Source: Lentilitoribacter sp. Alg239-R112 | GTDB lineage: Bacteria; Pseudomonadota; Alphaproteobacteria; Rhizobiales; Rhizobiaceae | Direction of reading: 5' to 3' | NCBI RefSeq assembly: GCF_900537175.1 | Contig: NZ_LS999833.1 | Span: 2,398,261 to 2,462,260 of the forward strand | DNA: 64,000 nt | In this document: positions 39,118 to 47,667 of the stretch, one piece after another | Position numbering within the stretch: the first letter of the stretch is position 1 | Layout of the letters: each line of letters begins with the position of its first letter | Notes under the pieces: model-generated | What the model saw: only the letters and a program-made list of their open reading frames with translations | The model's database searches: none | Told to the model about the DNA's origin: nothing | Translations under genes and position numbers: made by a program

Positions 39118-39654
39118 ATGAAGATTCTTGCAATATCTGGCAGTGCCCGCCGGAAATCTACCAATTTGGCGCTTTTGATACAAATCAAAGGTATCGTACC
39201 AGAAGGTGTTTCAATGAACATATCTCATGAGATTGATAGTTTACCTATCTTCTCACCTGACAAGGAAGAGCAGCAAACGCCAAAAAACGTTACAGATTTT
39301 ATAGACAATGTCTCTAATAGTGATGGAATTATTATCGCAAGCCCAGAATATGTTCGTGCCATTCCTGGAGGGCTAAAAAATGCAATCGATTGGCTCGTTT
39401 CGCGCGAAGCCATTATTGCCAAGCCCATTATACTTGTTCATGCATCCCACAGAGGGGACGACATGCTAGCCTCACTCCGCTTGGTATTAAGTACTGTTTC
39501 GTCGCGCTTCAATCGCGATATATTTGCAAGGTTTCCTCTCATGTCAAAAACACCTGATGAAATCAGGAAAATACTAACCTCTCCAGAAGCTCAGAAAGAA
39601 CTTTTCATGCTCATTAACGATTTCACCAACTACATAGATAAATCTGACGCTTGA
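39118..39654 (+). CDS. NADPH-dependent FMN reductase family protein
   Basis: A 178-residue flavodoxin-fold protein. The FMN phosphate loop is AISGSARRKSTNLALL (about 5-20) and the isoalloxazine contact is ASPEYVRAIPGGLKNAIDWL (about 75-94), the SPEY-GxLKNAIDW motif of the NADPH_dep_FMN_red family (quinone, chromate or azo reductases). Substrate unknown. The ribosome site is weak. It lies 46 bp upstream of the DUF2794 gene. Confidence 0.88.
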   Translation: MKILAISGSARRKSTNLALLIQIKGIVPEGVSMNISHEIDSLPIFSPDKEEQQTPKNVTDFIDNVSNSDGIIIASPEYVRAIPGGLKNAIDWLVSREAIIAKPIILVHASHRGDDMLASLRLVLSTVSSRFNRDIFARFPLMSKTPDEIRKILTSPEAQKELFMLINDFTNYIDKSDA

Positions 39655-39700
39655 TTTTTGCACCGACTCTGACAAAATACCTATATAGGGGAGAGCATGA

Positions 39701-40075
39701 ATGACAGATGGTGCGTCAGGTATCTTTAACAATTCAAATAGTGTTGTCGATCTTGCATCATACAAGAAGCAAAAAGACCCCTTACCCGTCACATTTCATC
39801 GAACTGAGTTAGATCGCATATTACAAGTTTACTCACGAAATGTGGGCACAGGCGCATGGCGTGATTATGCAATCGATCACATGAGGGAGAAGGCAGTTTT
39901 TTCGATTTATAAGCAATCAAGCGAAACGCCACTTTTTACAATCGAAAAAGATCCAAAACGAGCGCGTAAACAGGGAGCATTTAGCGTCATCAACGCAAAT
40001 GGACTTGTGCTCAAACGCGGTCACGAATTAGCACAAGTTCTTAAAGTCCTCGATAAAGTCAAAGTCGTTAAGTGA
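39701..40075 (+). CDS. DUF2794 family protein
   Basis: A 124-residue soluble protein matching DUF2794, an alphaproteobacterial family without known function. Characteristic segments are VTFHRTELDRILQVYSRNVG (about 30-49), GAWRDYAIDHMREKAVFSIYK (about 51-71) and KDPKRARKQGAFSVINANGLVLKRGHEL (about 83-110). GGGGAGAG precedes the ATG at 5 bases. Its stop is 4 bp from the convergent usp gene. Confidence 0.85.
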   Translation: MTDGASGIFNNSNSVVDLASYKKQKDPLPVTFHRTELDRILQVYSRNVGTGAWRDYAIDHMREKAVFSIYKQSSETPLFTIEKDPKRARKQGAFSVINANGLVLKRGHELAQVLKVLDKVKVVK

Positions 40076-40079
40076 AATA

Positions 40080-40493
40080 TTAGCTTCTATCAACAAGCAC
40101 TGTACATTGCGAGTGACGAACCACTCTCGCAGCTGTTGAACCAATAAGAAAATCTTGGATACCCGGACTATGTGACGCTACGAGAATTAGATCAGCCTTC
40201 AAATCCTTCGCGCATTCCAAAATCTTAACATGTGGGCGCCCTCTTAAGACGACAACATTTGCTTCAACATTGTTGCTTGTTGCGATTTTCTTAAGCTCCG
40301 TCCTCGCATCTTCCAAACTCTCATCAATTACATCTTGAGGGATTGCATATTCCATATAACCTGGAATTTCTTCACCCACATATATCATGGTGAGTTGCCC
40401 GTCAGAATCACATAGCTGCTGGCCGCGTTTTAAAATATCCAGACCGTGCTCGGTATGAGCTAAATCAAAAGCAACAAGAACTTGTTTATACAT
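40080..40493 (-). CDS. Universal stress protein (UspA family)
   Basis: A 137-residue single-domain USP. The N-terminal YKQVLVAFDLAHTE carries the nucleotide-contacting Asp. The ATP-binding loop resembles the G-2x-G-9x-G(S/T) pattern: SHSPGIQDFLIGSTAARVVRHSQCTVLV (about 108-135); the first Gly is offset, so ATP binding is likely but not certain. GAGGAAACAAAG precedes the ATG. A perfect FNR/FixK box and a TATAAT stand upstream in class II geometry, so induction under low oxygen is expected. Confidence 0.9.
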   Translation of the reverse strand: MYKQVLVAFDLAHTEHGLDILKRGQQLCDSDGQLTMIYVGEEIPGYMEYAIPQDVIDESLEDARTELKKIATSNNVEANVVVLRGRPHVKILECAKDLKADLILVASHSPGIQDFLIGSTAARVVRHSQCTVLVDRS

Positions 40494-40527
40494 CTTTGTT
40501 TCCTCACATCGTTATCTTACGTAAGAA

Positions 40528-40567
40528 ATTATACAATAATAGACTTGTCAACCTTGATACAGATCAA
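40528..40567 (-). promoter_or_regulatory. FNR/FixK box with class II promoter for the usp gene
   Basis: TTGATCTGTATCAA (read leftward; 40554-40567) is a perfect TTGAT-N4-ATCAA anaerobox. A TATAAT (40533-40528) lies downstream with its likely start point near 40520, placing the box centre at about -40. The box overlaps the stop codon of the upstream GNAT gene. Confidence 0.8.
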
Positions 40568-41118
40568 CCTGAAAACAGATTTCCAGGATAGGCATTCATG
40601 TCAGGGTCAGAACTTGCTCCTTCGCCAATATCAATTTGCATAATAGTCGTATCAAGCCATTTGCCATGTTTGTAACCCGTAGCCTTCATTGATCCAGCAT
40701 CATGAAATCCGGCTTTTTTATGCACAGCAATTGAAGCCGCTTCACCTCCTCCAATGATCGCTATCATTTGGCGAAATCCAAGCGCCTCAGATCGCTCGAT
40801 AAGCGTTACGAGTAACTTGTAACCTACACCCCTCCCCCTCGCTTCAGGAGCAAGATAGATAGAATCTTCCACTGCCCATCGATAGGCAGGACGCGAACGA
40901 AATGGCCCAGCATAGGCATAGCCCAGAAACTGATCACCATCCTCAGCAACGAGATAAGGAAAGCTATTGGAACTCATGCTTTCAAAACGACGCATCATCT
41001 CATCAAGATCAGGCGCGGTTAGCTCGTAAGTAGCCGTACCATGATCAACAGCCTCTCCATAAACAGTCGTTATTTTAGGAACATCTTCAATTACAGCATC
41101 GCGAATGATGAAACTCAT
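40564..41118 (-). CDS. GNAT acetyltransferase, phosphinothricin/methionine-sulfoximine acetyltransferase-like
   Basis: A 184-residue GNAT of the PAT/Bar-MddA group: IRDAVIEDVPKITTVYGEAVDHGTATYEL at the start, YAYAGPFRSRPAYRWAVEDSIYL (about 68-90), acetyl-CoA loop APEARGRGVGYKLL (about 91-104), IIGGGEAASIAVHKKAGF and the C-terminal GYKHGKWLDTTIMQ. Family members acetylate phosphinothricin, methionine sulfone/sulfoximine or similar amino acids. The last 20 residues are an unrelated tail. Separated from the BI-1 gene by that gene's terminator. Confidence 0.88.
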   Translation of the reverse strand: MSFIIRDAVIEDVPKITTVYGEAVDHGTATYELTAPDLDEMMRRFESMSSNSFPYLVAEDGDQFLGYAYAGPFRSRPAYRWAVEDSIYLAPEARGRGVGYKLLVTLIERSEALGFRQMIAIIGGGEAASIAVHKKAGFHDAGSMKATGYKHGKWLDTTIMQIDIGEGASSDPDMNAYPGNLFSG

Positions 41119-41133
41119 ATTATCAACTCCAAC

Positions 41134-41161
41134 AAAAAAGGCGGCTCAAAAGCCGCCTTTT
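41134..41161 (-). terminator. Intrinsic terminator of the BI-1 gene
   Basis: AAAAGGCGGCT (41136-41146) pairs perfectly with AGCCGCCTTTT (41151-41161) around a 4-nt loop. Leftward the stem runs into TTTTTTG. It lies 20 bp after the BI-1 stop. Confidence 0.92.
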
Positions 41162-41181
41162 AAATAAACTTTTAAAAGCTT

Positions 41182-41916
41182 CTATTCTCTATTACCTAGG
41201 AATTGCAACAAGAACATGAACATATTAATGAAGTTTAGATAAAGGCTCAAAGCACCCATGATTGCCTTACGGCCCATTGTTGCTTCGCCATCACCTTCAT
41301 AATACATCTCCTTAATGCGCTGCGTGTCATATGCAGTCAAACCTGCAAAAATCAACACACCCAAGGCTGATACAGCAAATTGCAATGCACTTGATTGTAA
41401 AAAGATGTTTACAATCGAAGCAAGAATAAGACCAAATACACCCATGATCAGGAATGAACCCATGCCTGAAAGGTCTTTCTTAGTCGTATAACCATAGAGC
41501 GATAGCGCTCCGAAAGAAGCGGCTGTCACAAAGAACGTTTGGATGATCGAAGCACCTGTAAACACCAAAAAGATGTAGGAGATCGACACGCCCATGATCG
41601 CAGCAAACGCCCAAAAGGTTGTTTGCGCAGCAGATACACTCATTTTATTCAAGCGTGCTCCAAGGAAAAATACAAAGCCAAGTGGCGCAAACATAATAAC
41701 CCATTTCAATGGGCTGTTGTATAATGCTTGAAAAACCGCTGGGTTAGACAGTGCAATCTGTGATGTCGCATATGATGCAAGACCAGTGATACCCAAGCCA
41801 ATGCCCATGTAATTGTAAACACTCAGCATATAGCTGCGCAGACCCTGATCTACATAGTCTGCTTCCTGCGTTGATGCAGTCGCCGTATTAAGACGCGAGT
41901 TTCTATATTCAGCCAT
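41182..41916 (-). CDS. Bax inhibitor-1/YccA (YbhL) family membrane protein
   Basis: A 244-residue seven-helix protein of the BI-1/TMBIM family: SVYNYMGIGLGITGLASY (about 30-47), GYTTKKDLSGMGSFLIMGVFGLILASIVN (about 141-169), GLTAYDTQRIKEMYYEG (about 195-211) and the terminal ALSLYLNFINMFMFLLQFLGNR. The conserved Asp pair implicated in Ca2+ leak is represented by YDTQRIK and the C-terminal region. AGGAACAA precedes the ATG. A structured leader upstream fits the ybhL RNA motif described for this gene family in alphaproteobacteria. Confidence 0.93.
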   Translation of the reverse strand: MAEYRNSRLNTATASTQEADYVDQGLRSYMLSVYNYMGIGLGITGLASYATSQIALSNPAVFQALYNSPLKWVIMFAPLGFVFFLGARLNKMSVSAAQTTFWAFAAIMGVSISYIFLVFTGASIIQTFFVTAASFGALSLYGYTTKKDLSGMGSFLIMGVFGLILASIVNIFLQSSALQFAVSALGVLIFAGLTAYDTQRIKEMYYEGDGEATMGRKAIMGALSLYLNFINMFMFLLQFLGNRE

Positions 41917-41924
41917 TTGTTCCT

Positions 41925-41992
41925 CTTTAAAAAATAGCCATCAGTGAGGCCAATCCCCACTGAAAGTTTTACTTACCCCTAATATGGGACTT
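41925..41992 (-). ncRNA. Candidate ybhL leader RNA upstream of the BI-1 gene
   Basis: Read leftward, a hairpin TCAGTG...CACTGA (41963-41958 with 41946-41941) with an internal GG/CC extension sits 25 nt before the BI-1 start, preceded by CCC-loop-GGGG (41988-41986 with 41978-41976). The ybhL motif is a known alphaproteobacterial RNA element found before ybhL-type BI-1 genes. The assignment rests on position and hairpin layout; I cannot check it against a covariance model. Confidence 0.55.
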
Positions 41993-42081
41993 TTTTATGA
42001 AACAACAAGTTATTTATCACAAAATCCGATTGATATTACCAATATGATTAATAGTAAAAACCTATCAACATAGAAAAAATA

Positions 42082-44667
42082 TCACAATTCTCTTAAAATC
42101 GGTGCCGCTTTTTGTCCTAACACACGCCAAGTTCCGATTAATCCAATGCCAACAGTAAGCACAAGCGCTGCAATAAGTGTTGCAATAGCAACATCTGGTA
42201 GGAAACTGTAAGGCAGTGACATGATTTGACTGGTGACATACCATGCAGCGATGCCGCCGGAAGCTAAAGCGAAGATAGCTGTTGAAAGACCAAGAATCAC
42301 ATATTCAAAACTAAAGGCTTTAATAAGTGTGCCGCGCGTCGCACCCAGTGTTTTCAAAACAACAGAATCGTGCCGCCTTGCACGGTTTCCAGCAGCTAAG
42401 GCCCCTGCAAGCACCAACACTGACGCGATTAATGCAACCGCCGCCGCAGCACGAATAGCTAATGCAATCTGACCAACCAGGCGTTCTGCAATTTCGAGTG
42501 CATCTTTCACACGAACACTTGTCACTGTCGGAAAGTTCCGCGTAACAGCATTTAATACCTCCCCCTCTTTCTGCGCAGAGGCTTCCCCATCAAGCAACGT
42601 TGCCAACCATGAATGAGGCGCACCAGCAAATGTATTTGGCGAAAACACCATCACAAAATTGATCGATAACGATTCCCATTCCACAACACGGAAATTGGCA
42701 ATTCTGGCGGTTATTGTTCGACCGAGAACATTCACAGTTACAGTATCACCTATTTCGAGACCAATTTCACCGGCCTCTTCTGCGGTAAAGGATACCAATG
42801 GTTCACCTGCATAGTCCTTATCCCACCACTCACCTTCAGAAAGCACAGAACCTTCCGGTTGGATCGGAGAATAGGTAATTCCACGATCCCCACGCGTAAC
42901 CCACCTTGCCTCTGGTGGAATAGTCATTTCGCGAATATCAGTGCCGTTCAATTCCAGAATACGCCCCCGTAACATCGGAACTTTTACAAGTTTTCCATCA
43001 GGAGCGACATCAGCAATAACTCGGTCAAAAGCCTCAATCTCATCTGACTGAATATCCACAAAGAAAAAATTCGGCGCACGCTCAGGTAAATTGCCTGCAA
43101 GCTCACGACGCAAATTCCCATCAATCAATGCAAGAGCTACAAGTAACGTAAGCCCGAGGCCAAGCGACATAACTACGGATGAAGTAAGTGCACCGGGGCG
43201 ATGGATATTACCAAGCGCCAATCGCAAGGGCGTTGACCTAACCTGTGGGCTACGTTTGGCAAGCCACTGAACCAATATAGACACAAAGCGCAAAACAACA
43301 AACGAGAATACCACCGCGCCTAGGAAAATGATCGTGATCTGATCATTATCGGACGTCGAGATAACCAACCAACTTAAAAGCGACGCCAGAGCAATGGCCA
43401 ATATAGAATAGATTGGTTTTGGCCAACCCGTTTGCCCCAAACTCCATTGACGGAACAATGCAGTCGCCGGTACATTTCCAGCATTACCAAGTGGCAATAC
43501 TGCAAATGTCAATGCGGATATCAGACCAAAGGCCGCAGCAAGCAGCAATACATCCAGATAAACTGATGCGGAGACAGTGATAGAAAGCGCTGTAGATAAA
43601 AGCGATGATGTGACAAAAGGAATAGCCGCACCAACAACAATACCAATTGCAACACCAATCAGCGCGATTAAAAATACTTGCACGAGGTAGATAATAAATA
43701 CAAACCGCGCAGATGCGCCCAAGCATTTAAAAGTTGCAATCACACCTCGTTTTGAATCCAAAAATGCTCGCACTGCATTTGCAACACCGACACCGCCAAC
43801 GACCAAAACGGTCAACCCAACAAGTGTCAGAAATTGTGAAAACCGTTCAATGTTAGCAGTCAATGCGGGCGCCGCATTACGGCTTGTTCTCACAGACCAA
43901 CCAGCATCGGGGTGTTCTGTTTTTGCCAACTCACGAACATTTTGAAGGTCCGAAAGCGTTGGCTCACCCTTCATATCAATTCGATATGAATGTTCTACCA
44001 AACTGCCAACACGAATAAGCCCCGCAGCATCCAGTGCTTTATCAGACACCATCATGCGCGGCGCAAAACCGAAGCCTTCAGACAGTGCATCAGGCTCCGC
44101 CAAAATTGTTGCCCGAATCTCAACGGCGATATCGCCTAACAACAACTGATCACCGACTTCTACATTTAATCGATCAAGCATAATGGGCGCAACTATAGCG
44201 CCAAAAACACCATCAATTTCAGCAAAAGCCTTGGTTGTTTCAAGAGCAGGCTCAGTTTCAAGCTCACCAAACATCGGATAGGCTTTATCTACCGAACGGA
44301 GTTCTACTAAAGTCTGGTCAGAAGCATCCAGCATTCTTGCCATAGAACGCAATCCTGAGCCTATTGTTAGATCACCCAGCGAATTTAAGAACGCCAGTTC
44401 ATCATCATTGGCAACCCGATTATTCAACTCAAAGCGAACATCAGCACCAAGTATGGATTGACCTTCTGCCGTAATAGATTGATTGATTGAACGTGAAACA
44501 GAATTTACACCCGATATAGCAGCGGCACCCAATGCGACACAAGCTAGGAAAATGTAAAACCCGCCTAACCCTCCACGCATTTCGCGAAACGCAAAACGGA
44601 TCGCAAGTTGAATTTTCTGAAACGGTCCGAGATTTTGAAATGATGTTTCCAACGATTTAAGCCTCAA
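42082..44667 (-). CDS. ybbP: ABC transporter permease, YbbP type (two FtsX domains)
   Basis: An 861-residue permease with about ten helices: one near 30-50, four or five at about 265-420, a pair near 425-460, and three at about 725-850. Two FtsX-like domains (about 268-395 and 733-850) flank a large periplasmic region. TLGATRGTLIKAFSFEYVILG near 770 is a typical FtsX segment. It forms an unclassified exporter with the ATPase encoded just upstream, and this pair is classically linked to the tesA gene. Cargo is unknown; a lipid or lysophospholipid has been suggested for the module. It overlaps the ATPase gene by 11 bp. Confidence 0.9.
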   Translation of the reverse strand: MRLKSLETSFQNLGPFQKIQLAIRFAFREMRGGLGGFYIFLACVALGAAAISGVNSVSRSINQSITAEGQSILGADVRFELNNRVANDDELAFLNSLGDLTIGSGLRSMARMLDASDQTLVELRSVDKAYPMFGELETEPALETTKAFAEIDGVFGAIVAPIMLDRLNVEVGDQLLLGDIAVEIRATILAEPDALSEGFGFAPRMMVSDKALDAAGLIRVGSLVEHSYRIDMKGEPTLSDLQNVRELAKTEHPDAGWSVRTSRNAAPALTANIERFSQFLTLVGLTVLVVGGVGVANAVRAFLDSKRGVIATFKCLGASARFVFIIYLVQVFLIALIGVAIGIVVGAAIPFVTSSLLSTALSITVSASVYLDVLLLAAAFGLISALTFAVLPLGNAGNVPATALFRQWSLGQTGWPKPIYSILAIALASLLSWLVISTSDNDQITIIFLGAVVFSFVVLRFVSILVQWLAKRSPQVRSTPLRLALGNIHRPGALTSSVVMSLGLGLTLLVALALIDGNLRRELAGNLPERAPNFFFVDIQSDEIEAFDRVIADVAPDGKLVKVPMLRGRILELNGTDIREMTIPPEARWVTRGDRGITYSPIQPEGSVLSEGEWWDKDYAGEPLVSFTAEEAGEIGLEIGDTVTVNVLGRTITARIANFRVVEWESLSINFVMVFSPNTFAGAPHSWLATLLDGEASAQKEGEVLNAVTRNFPTVTSVRVKDALEIAERLVGQIALAIRAAAAVALIASVLVLAGALAAGNRARRHDSVVLKTLGATRGTLIKAFSFEYVILGLSTAIFALASGGIAAWYVTSQIMSLPYSFLPDVAIATLIAALVLTVGIGLIGTWRVLGQKAAPILREL

Positions 44668-45355
44668 CTAGATTTTTATCAGATGAAGCTTCAATCTCAC
44701 CTGAACGAACAGCAATTTGACGATCGCATTTTTCAGCAAGAGAAGGATCGTGCGTTACCAAAACCAATGTCATGTTCCGTTCTGCTTGTTTGGCAAATAG
44801 CAAATCTGTGATCTGTGTGCCGGTATCACCATCAAGATTACCGGTCGGTTCGTCCGCAATAAGTAACTTCGGCGATGGTGCCAAAGCTCTTGCAATCGCA
44901 ACACGCTGTTGCTCACCACCAGATAATTCCGACGGATAATGGGTCATACGCTCACCAAGACCAACGGAAATTAATTCTTGTTCAGCCTTTTTAAACGCTT
45001 GCTTTTCACCAGCAAGCTCTAACGGAACCGCAACATTTTCAAGCGCTGTCATATTCGGAATGAGGTGGAATGACTGAAATACAATGCCAATATTTCTACC
45101 ACGGAAGGCCGCGGCCTCATCTTCGCTCATATTGTGAATTGCCGAACCTGCAATATTTACTTCGCCACTATCGAGCCGTTCAAGTCCCGCCAAAACCATC
45201 AGCAATGTTGACTTGCCCGAACCAGATGGCCCGACGATGCCCGCACTTTCACCAGCATTCAATGTCAGGCTCATTTTCTTAAGCACATGAACAGATGAAG
45301 CTTCACTCCCAAGAGTAAGATCAGCATTTTTTAATTCGATGAGAGTTTGCGACAC
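44657..45355 (-). CDS. ybbA: ABC transporter ATP-binding protein, YbbA/LolD-like
   Basis: A 232-residue ATPase. Walker A GPSGSGKSTLLMVLAGL (about 42-58), Q-loop IGIVFQSFHLIPNMTALENV (about 87-106), signature LSGGEQQRVAIARAL (about 143-157), Walker B LLIADEPTGNLDGDTG (about 163-178), switch His in LVTHD. It is most like YbbA and LolD. The start is GTG at 45355 with AGGATG upstream. It diverges from the tesA-like gene with 87 bp between starts, where both promoters must lie. Confidence 0.92.
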   Translation of the reverse strand: MSQTLIELKNADLTLGSEASSVHVLKKMSLTLNAGESAGIVGPSGSGKSTLLMVLAGLERLDSGEVNIAGSAIHNMSEDEAAAFRGRNIGIVFQSFHLIPNMTALENVAVPLELAGEKQAFKKAEQELISVGLGERMTHYPSELSGGEQQRVAIARALAPSPKLLIADEPTGNLDGDTGTQITDLLFAKQAERNMTLVLVTHDPSLAEKCDRQIAVRSGEIEASSDKNLVEA

Positions 45356-45442
45356 GGTTTTTACATCCTATATAGAGACAGGGAGCACTCCCAGAGCGCT
45401 ATAGCATTGATAATAAGTACGATCCTAGATAGGAATTGGACT

Positions 45443-46081
45443 ATGAGATTCAAAGATAAGTTTACAATACTTTACAATTTACTTGTAATATTGCTGTTTA
45501 CCAGCTTGCCAGCAAAAGCTGAACCAATAAATATCGTTGCATTTGGCGACAGCTTAATGGCTGGTTATCAGTTGCCACAAGGTGAAGCATATCCTTTGAA
45601 ACTGGCAGATGCTTTGACTGCAAAAGGATATGATATCATCATGTCCAATGCATCCGTTTCTGGTGATACAACATCGGGCGGCTTATCACGGCTTGATTGG
45701 TCTATCCCCGATGGCACGGATGCTGTTATCCTAGGACTTGGTGCAAATGATGCGCTTAGAGGCCTGCCGGCTGATATCACACGTAAAAACATTGACAAGA
45801 TGATAGCCCGTTTGAAAGAACGCAATATCGACGTTATCTTAATGGGTATGCTTGCCCCGCCAAACATGGGCAGCGATTACGAAGCGGCATTTAATCCGAT
45901 CTACCCCGAAATCGCGGAAAAGTATCAAGTAAATCGCTATCCATTTTTCTTAGATGGCGTTGCAGGTGTCGAAGCACTTAATATCGAGGATGGCATTCAT
46001 CCAAACCCTGAAGGTATTGCCTTGCTTGTTGAAAGAACACTTCCATCCGTTGAGGATTTTCTAAGATCAATCACTGATTAA
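45443..46081 (+). CDS. tesA: Periplasmic GDSL esterase/lysophospholipase (TesA)
   Basis: A 212-residue SGNH hydrolase with a signal peptide (LLVILLFTSLPAKAE, cleavage near 26). The four SGNH blocks are visible: FGDSLMAGYQLP (block I, Ser), VSGDTTSGGLSRL (Gly block), LGLGANDALRGLP (block III, Asn) and DGIHPNPEGIALL (block V, Asp-x-x-His). Multifunctional thioesterase, arylesterase and lysophospholipase activity is known for TesA. The open frame extends 32 codons upstream, but AGGA about 10 bases before the ATG at 45443 and the signal peptide favour this start. Confidence 0.93.
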   Translation: MRFKDKFTILYNLLVILLFTSLPAKAEPINIVAFGDSLMAGYQLPQGEAYPLKLADALTAKGYDIIMSNASVSGDTTSGGLSRLDWSIPDGTDAVILGLGANDALRGLPADITRKNIDKMIARLKERNIDVILMGMLAPPNMGSDYEAAFNPIYPEIAEKYQVNRYPFFLDGVAGVEALNIEDGIHPNPEGIALLVERTLPSVEDFLRSITD

Positions 46082-46186
46082 GTCTATCTTGTGACAAGAT
46101 ACAATCTATGGCTTGCGTATTAAGGCACTCCATGATTCTCTACCAAATAGTTGTTTGATTCTTTCTTTGTCGTAAGGAGTTAGGCT

Positions 46187-46783
46187 ATGCCGAGATTGTT
46201 TGTTGCTCTGCAAATTCCGCATGAAGTGGCTCTAAGCCTTTCCCTTTTACGTGGCGGACTTATGGGGGCTCGATGGATAGATGTCGAAAACTATCATCTC
46301 ACACTCCGCTTTATCGGCGATGTCGATGGTCGAACCGGAGATGAATTGTTAAGCGAGTTAGATCGTATAAGTTCTCCTGAATTTGACTTAGGACTCTCCG
46401 GCGTTAATGCCTTTGGTTCGAAACGAAAAGTTCGATCCCTCTGGGCAGGTACAAATAATCCACCAGAAATATTTGATCTACAGGCTGCGATCGAACGCAT
46501 ATGTGCAAGGATAGGCATTGCACCGGACTCTCGAAAATTCACACCGCATGTAACTCTTGCAAGGCTTCGCAGAGCAGACCCCGTTCAAATCAGCGAGTAT
46601 TTAGGCGGACGTGCAAATTTTAAATCAAATTCATTTAAAGTTGCAAAATTCGTTGTTATGTCTTCTCGCAGCTCTAAAGGTGGCGGTCCTTATGTTGTTG
46701 AAGAAAGCTACCTACTAAATCCGACATACTATGATTTCAGTTTGCCTAGCGAAGACATACAAGCCTCCAGAAGCATATTATAA
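46187..46783 (+). CDS. thpR: RNA 2',3'-cyclic phosphodiesterase (2H family)
   Basis: A 198-residue 2H phosphoesterase (ThpR/LigT). Its two HxT motifs are YHLTLRFIGDV (about 42-52) and FTPHVTLARLRR (about 122-133). Family members cleave 2',3'-cyclic phosphates and can ligate tRNA halves in vitro. AAGGAG precedes the ATG. The last 55 bp overlap, tail to tail, the end of the convergent phosphatase gene. Confidence 0.93.
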   Translation: MPRLFVALQIPHEVALSLSLLRGGLMGARWIDVENYHLTLRFIGDVDGRTGDELLSELDRISSPEFDLGLSGVNAFGSKRKVRSLWAGTNNPPEIFDLQAAIERICARIGIAPDSRKFTPHVTLARLRRADPVQISEYLGGRANFKSNSFKVAKFVVMSSRSSKGGGPYVVEESYLLNPTYYDFSLPSEDIQASRSIL

Positions 46784-47187
46784 ACAACCTCAAACCCATC
46801 TCCTAGGTCATAATAAGGATCTGGAATATCTGTGTTCTCACCCAAACTGTAATCCATAAACAGGTGGATTTTGTGATGATGGTGATCTGGCGCGCGCGCT
46901 TTTGTGTTCCTCAAATTATCGTTGTCCATAACAAGCAGGAGATCAAAATAATCAAAATCCAGTTCGTTTAGTGGTCTTGATACTTGCTTTGAAATATCAA
47001 TTCCCTTCTGTGCCATTTTGGCAATCGCGCGTCCATCTGGCGGATCACCTTCATGCCACGCGCCAGTTCCTGCCGAATCAACAACAATCTGATCTGGCAA
47101 ATTTTCGTTGGAAATCAAGTTCCTAAACAGCCCCTCCGCCATCGGTGAACGACAAATATTTCCCATACAAATAAACAGCACTTTCAT
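46729..47187 (-). CDS. Low-molecular-weight protein-tyrosine phosphatase
   Basis: A 152-residue LMW-PTP. The P-loop C-x5-R-S is FICMGNICRSPMAEG (about 5-19) and the general-acid Asp is in DIPDPYYDLGDGFEVVY (about 120-136, DPYY motif). Such enzymes dephosphorylate BY-kinases in polysaccharide export or, in related arsenate reductases, act on arsenate; nothing nearby decides. Its 3' end overlaps thpR by 55 bp on the opposite strand. Confidence 0.93.
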   Translation of the reverse strand: MKVLFICMGNICRSPMAEGLFRNLISNENLPDQIVVDSAGTGAWHEGDPPDGRAIAKMAQKGIDISKQVSRPLNELDFDYFDLLLVMDNDNLRNTKARAPDHHHHKIHLFMDYSLGENTDIPDPYYDLGDGFEVVYNMLLEACMSSLGKLKS

Positions 47188-47259
47188 TCAAATTCCTCAT
47201 CATCAGTTAAAACCTTCGTAGCTATTGAAAAACCCTCCCCTCAATACCAAGTCTAATTT

Positions 47260-47667
47260 ATGGAGAAAAAAACCATCAGCAACAAGGAAATTGAAGCAAT
47301 CCTTAAGCCAGCTAGCGATGACCAGCAATCGCGGCAAGAAGCAAAAGTACGCACAAAATTTTGGCCTACATTAAGAAAGGCCATAGCCCAATTTCCCTTT
47401 GCTGAAGATATAGTTGCAGCGTATTATTGCGCACTTGATAAGCAAACGCCAAGCCATGTTAAAGGTGTATTACTCGCTGCACTTGCCTATTTTATTTTGC
47501 CTATCGACCTTATTCCAGATTTCATTGCGGGGATTGGTTTTGGAGACGATTTAGCTGTAGTTACAACAGCATTATCTATGCTGCAAAACCACATCACAGA
47601 TGGACAAAGAGCAGCTGCGAAAAAAGCGCTTGCCAAGTTCAAAACAGATAACGAAGAAGTACACTAG
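47260..47667 (+). CDS. YkvA family (DUF1232) protein
   Basis: A 135-residue protein whose centre (about 60-105) is the DUF1232 domain: TPSHVKGVLLAALAYFILPIDLIPDFIAGIGFGDDLAVVTTAL, a short amphipathic or membrane-associated helical pair. Function is not established. Its stop overlaps the end of the convergent ECF sigma gene by 4 bp. Confidence 0.87.
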   Translation: MEKKTISNKEIEAILKPASDDQQSRQEAKVRTKFWPTLRKAIAQFPFAEDIVAAYYCALDKQTPSHVKGVLLAALAYFILPIDLIPDFIAGIGFGDDLAVVTTALSMLQNHITDGQRAAAKKALAKFKTDNEEVH

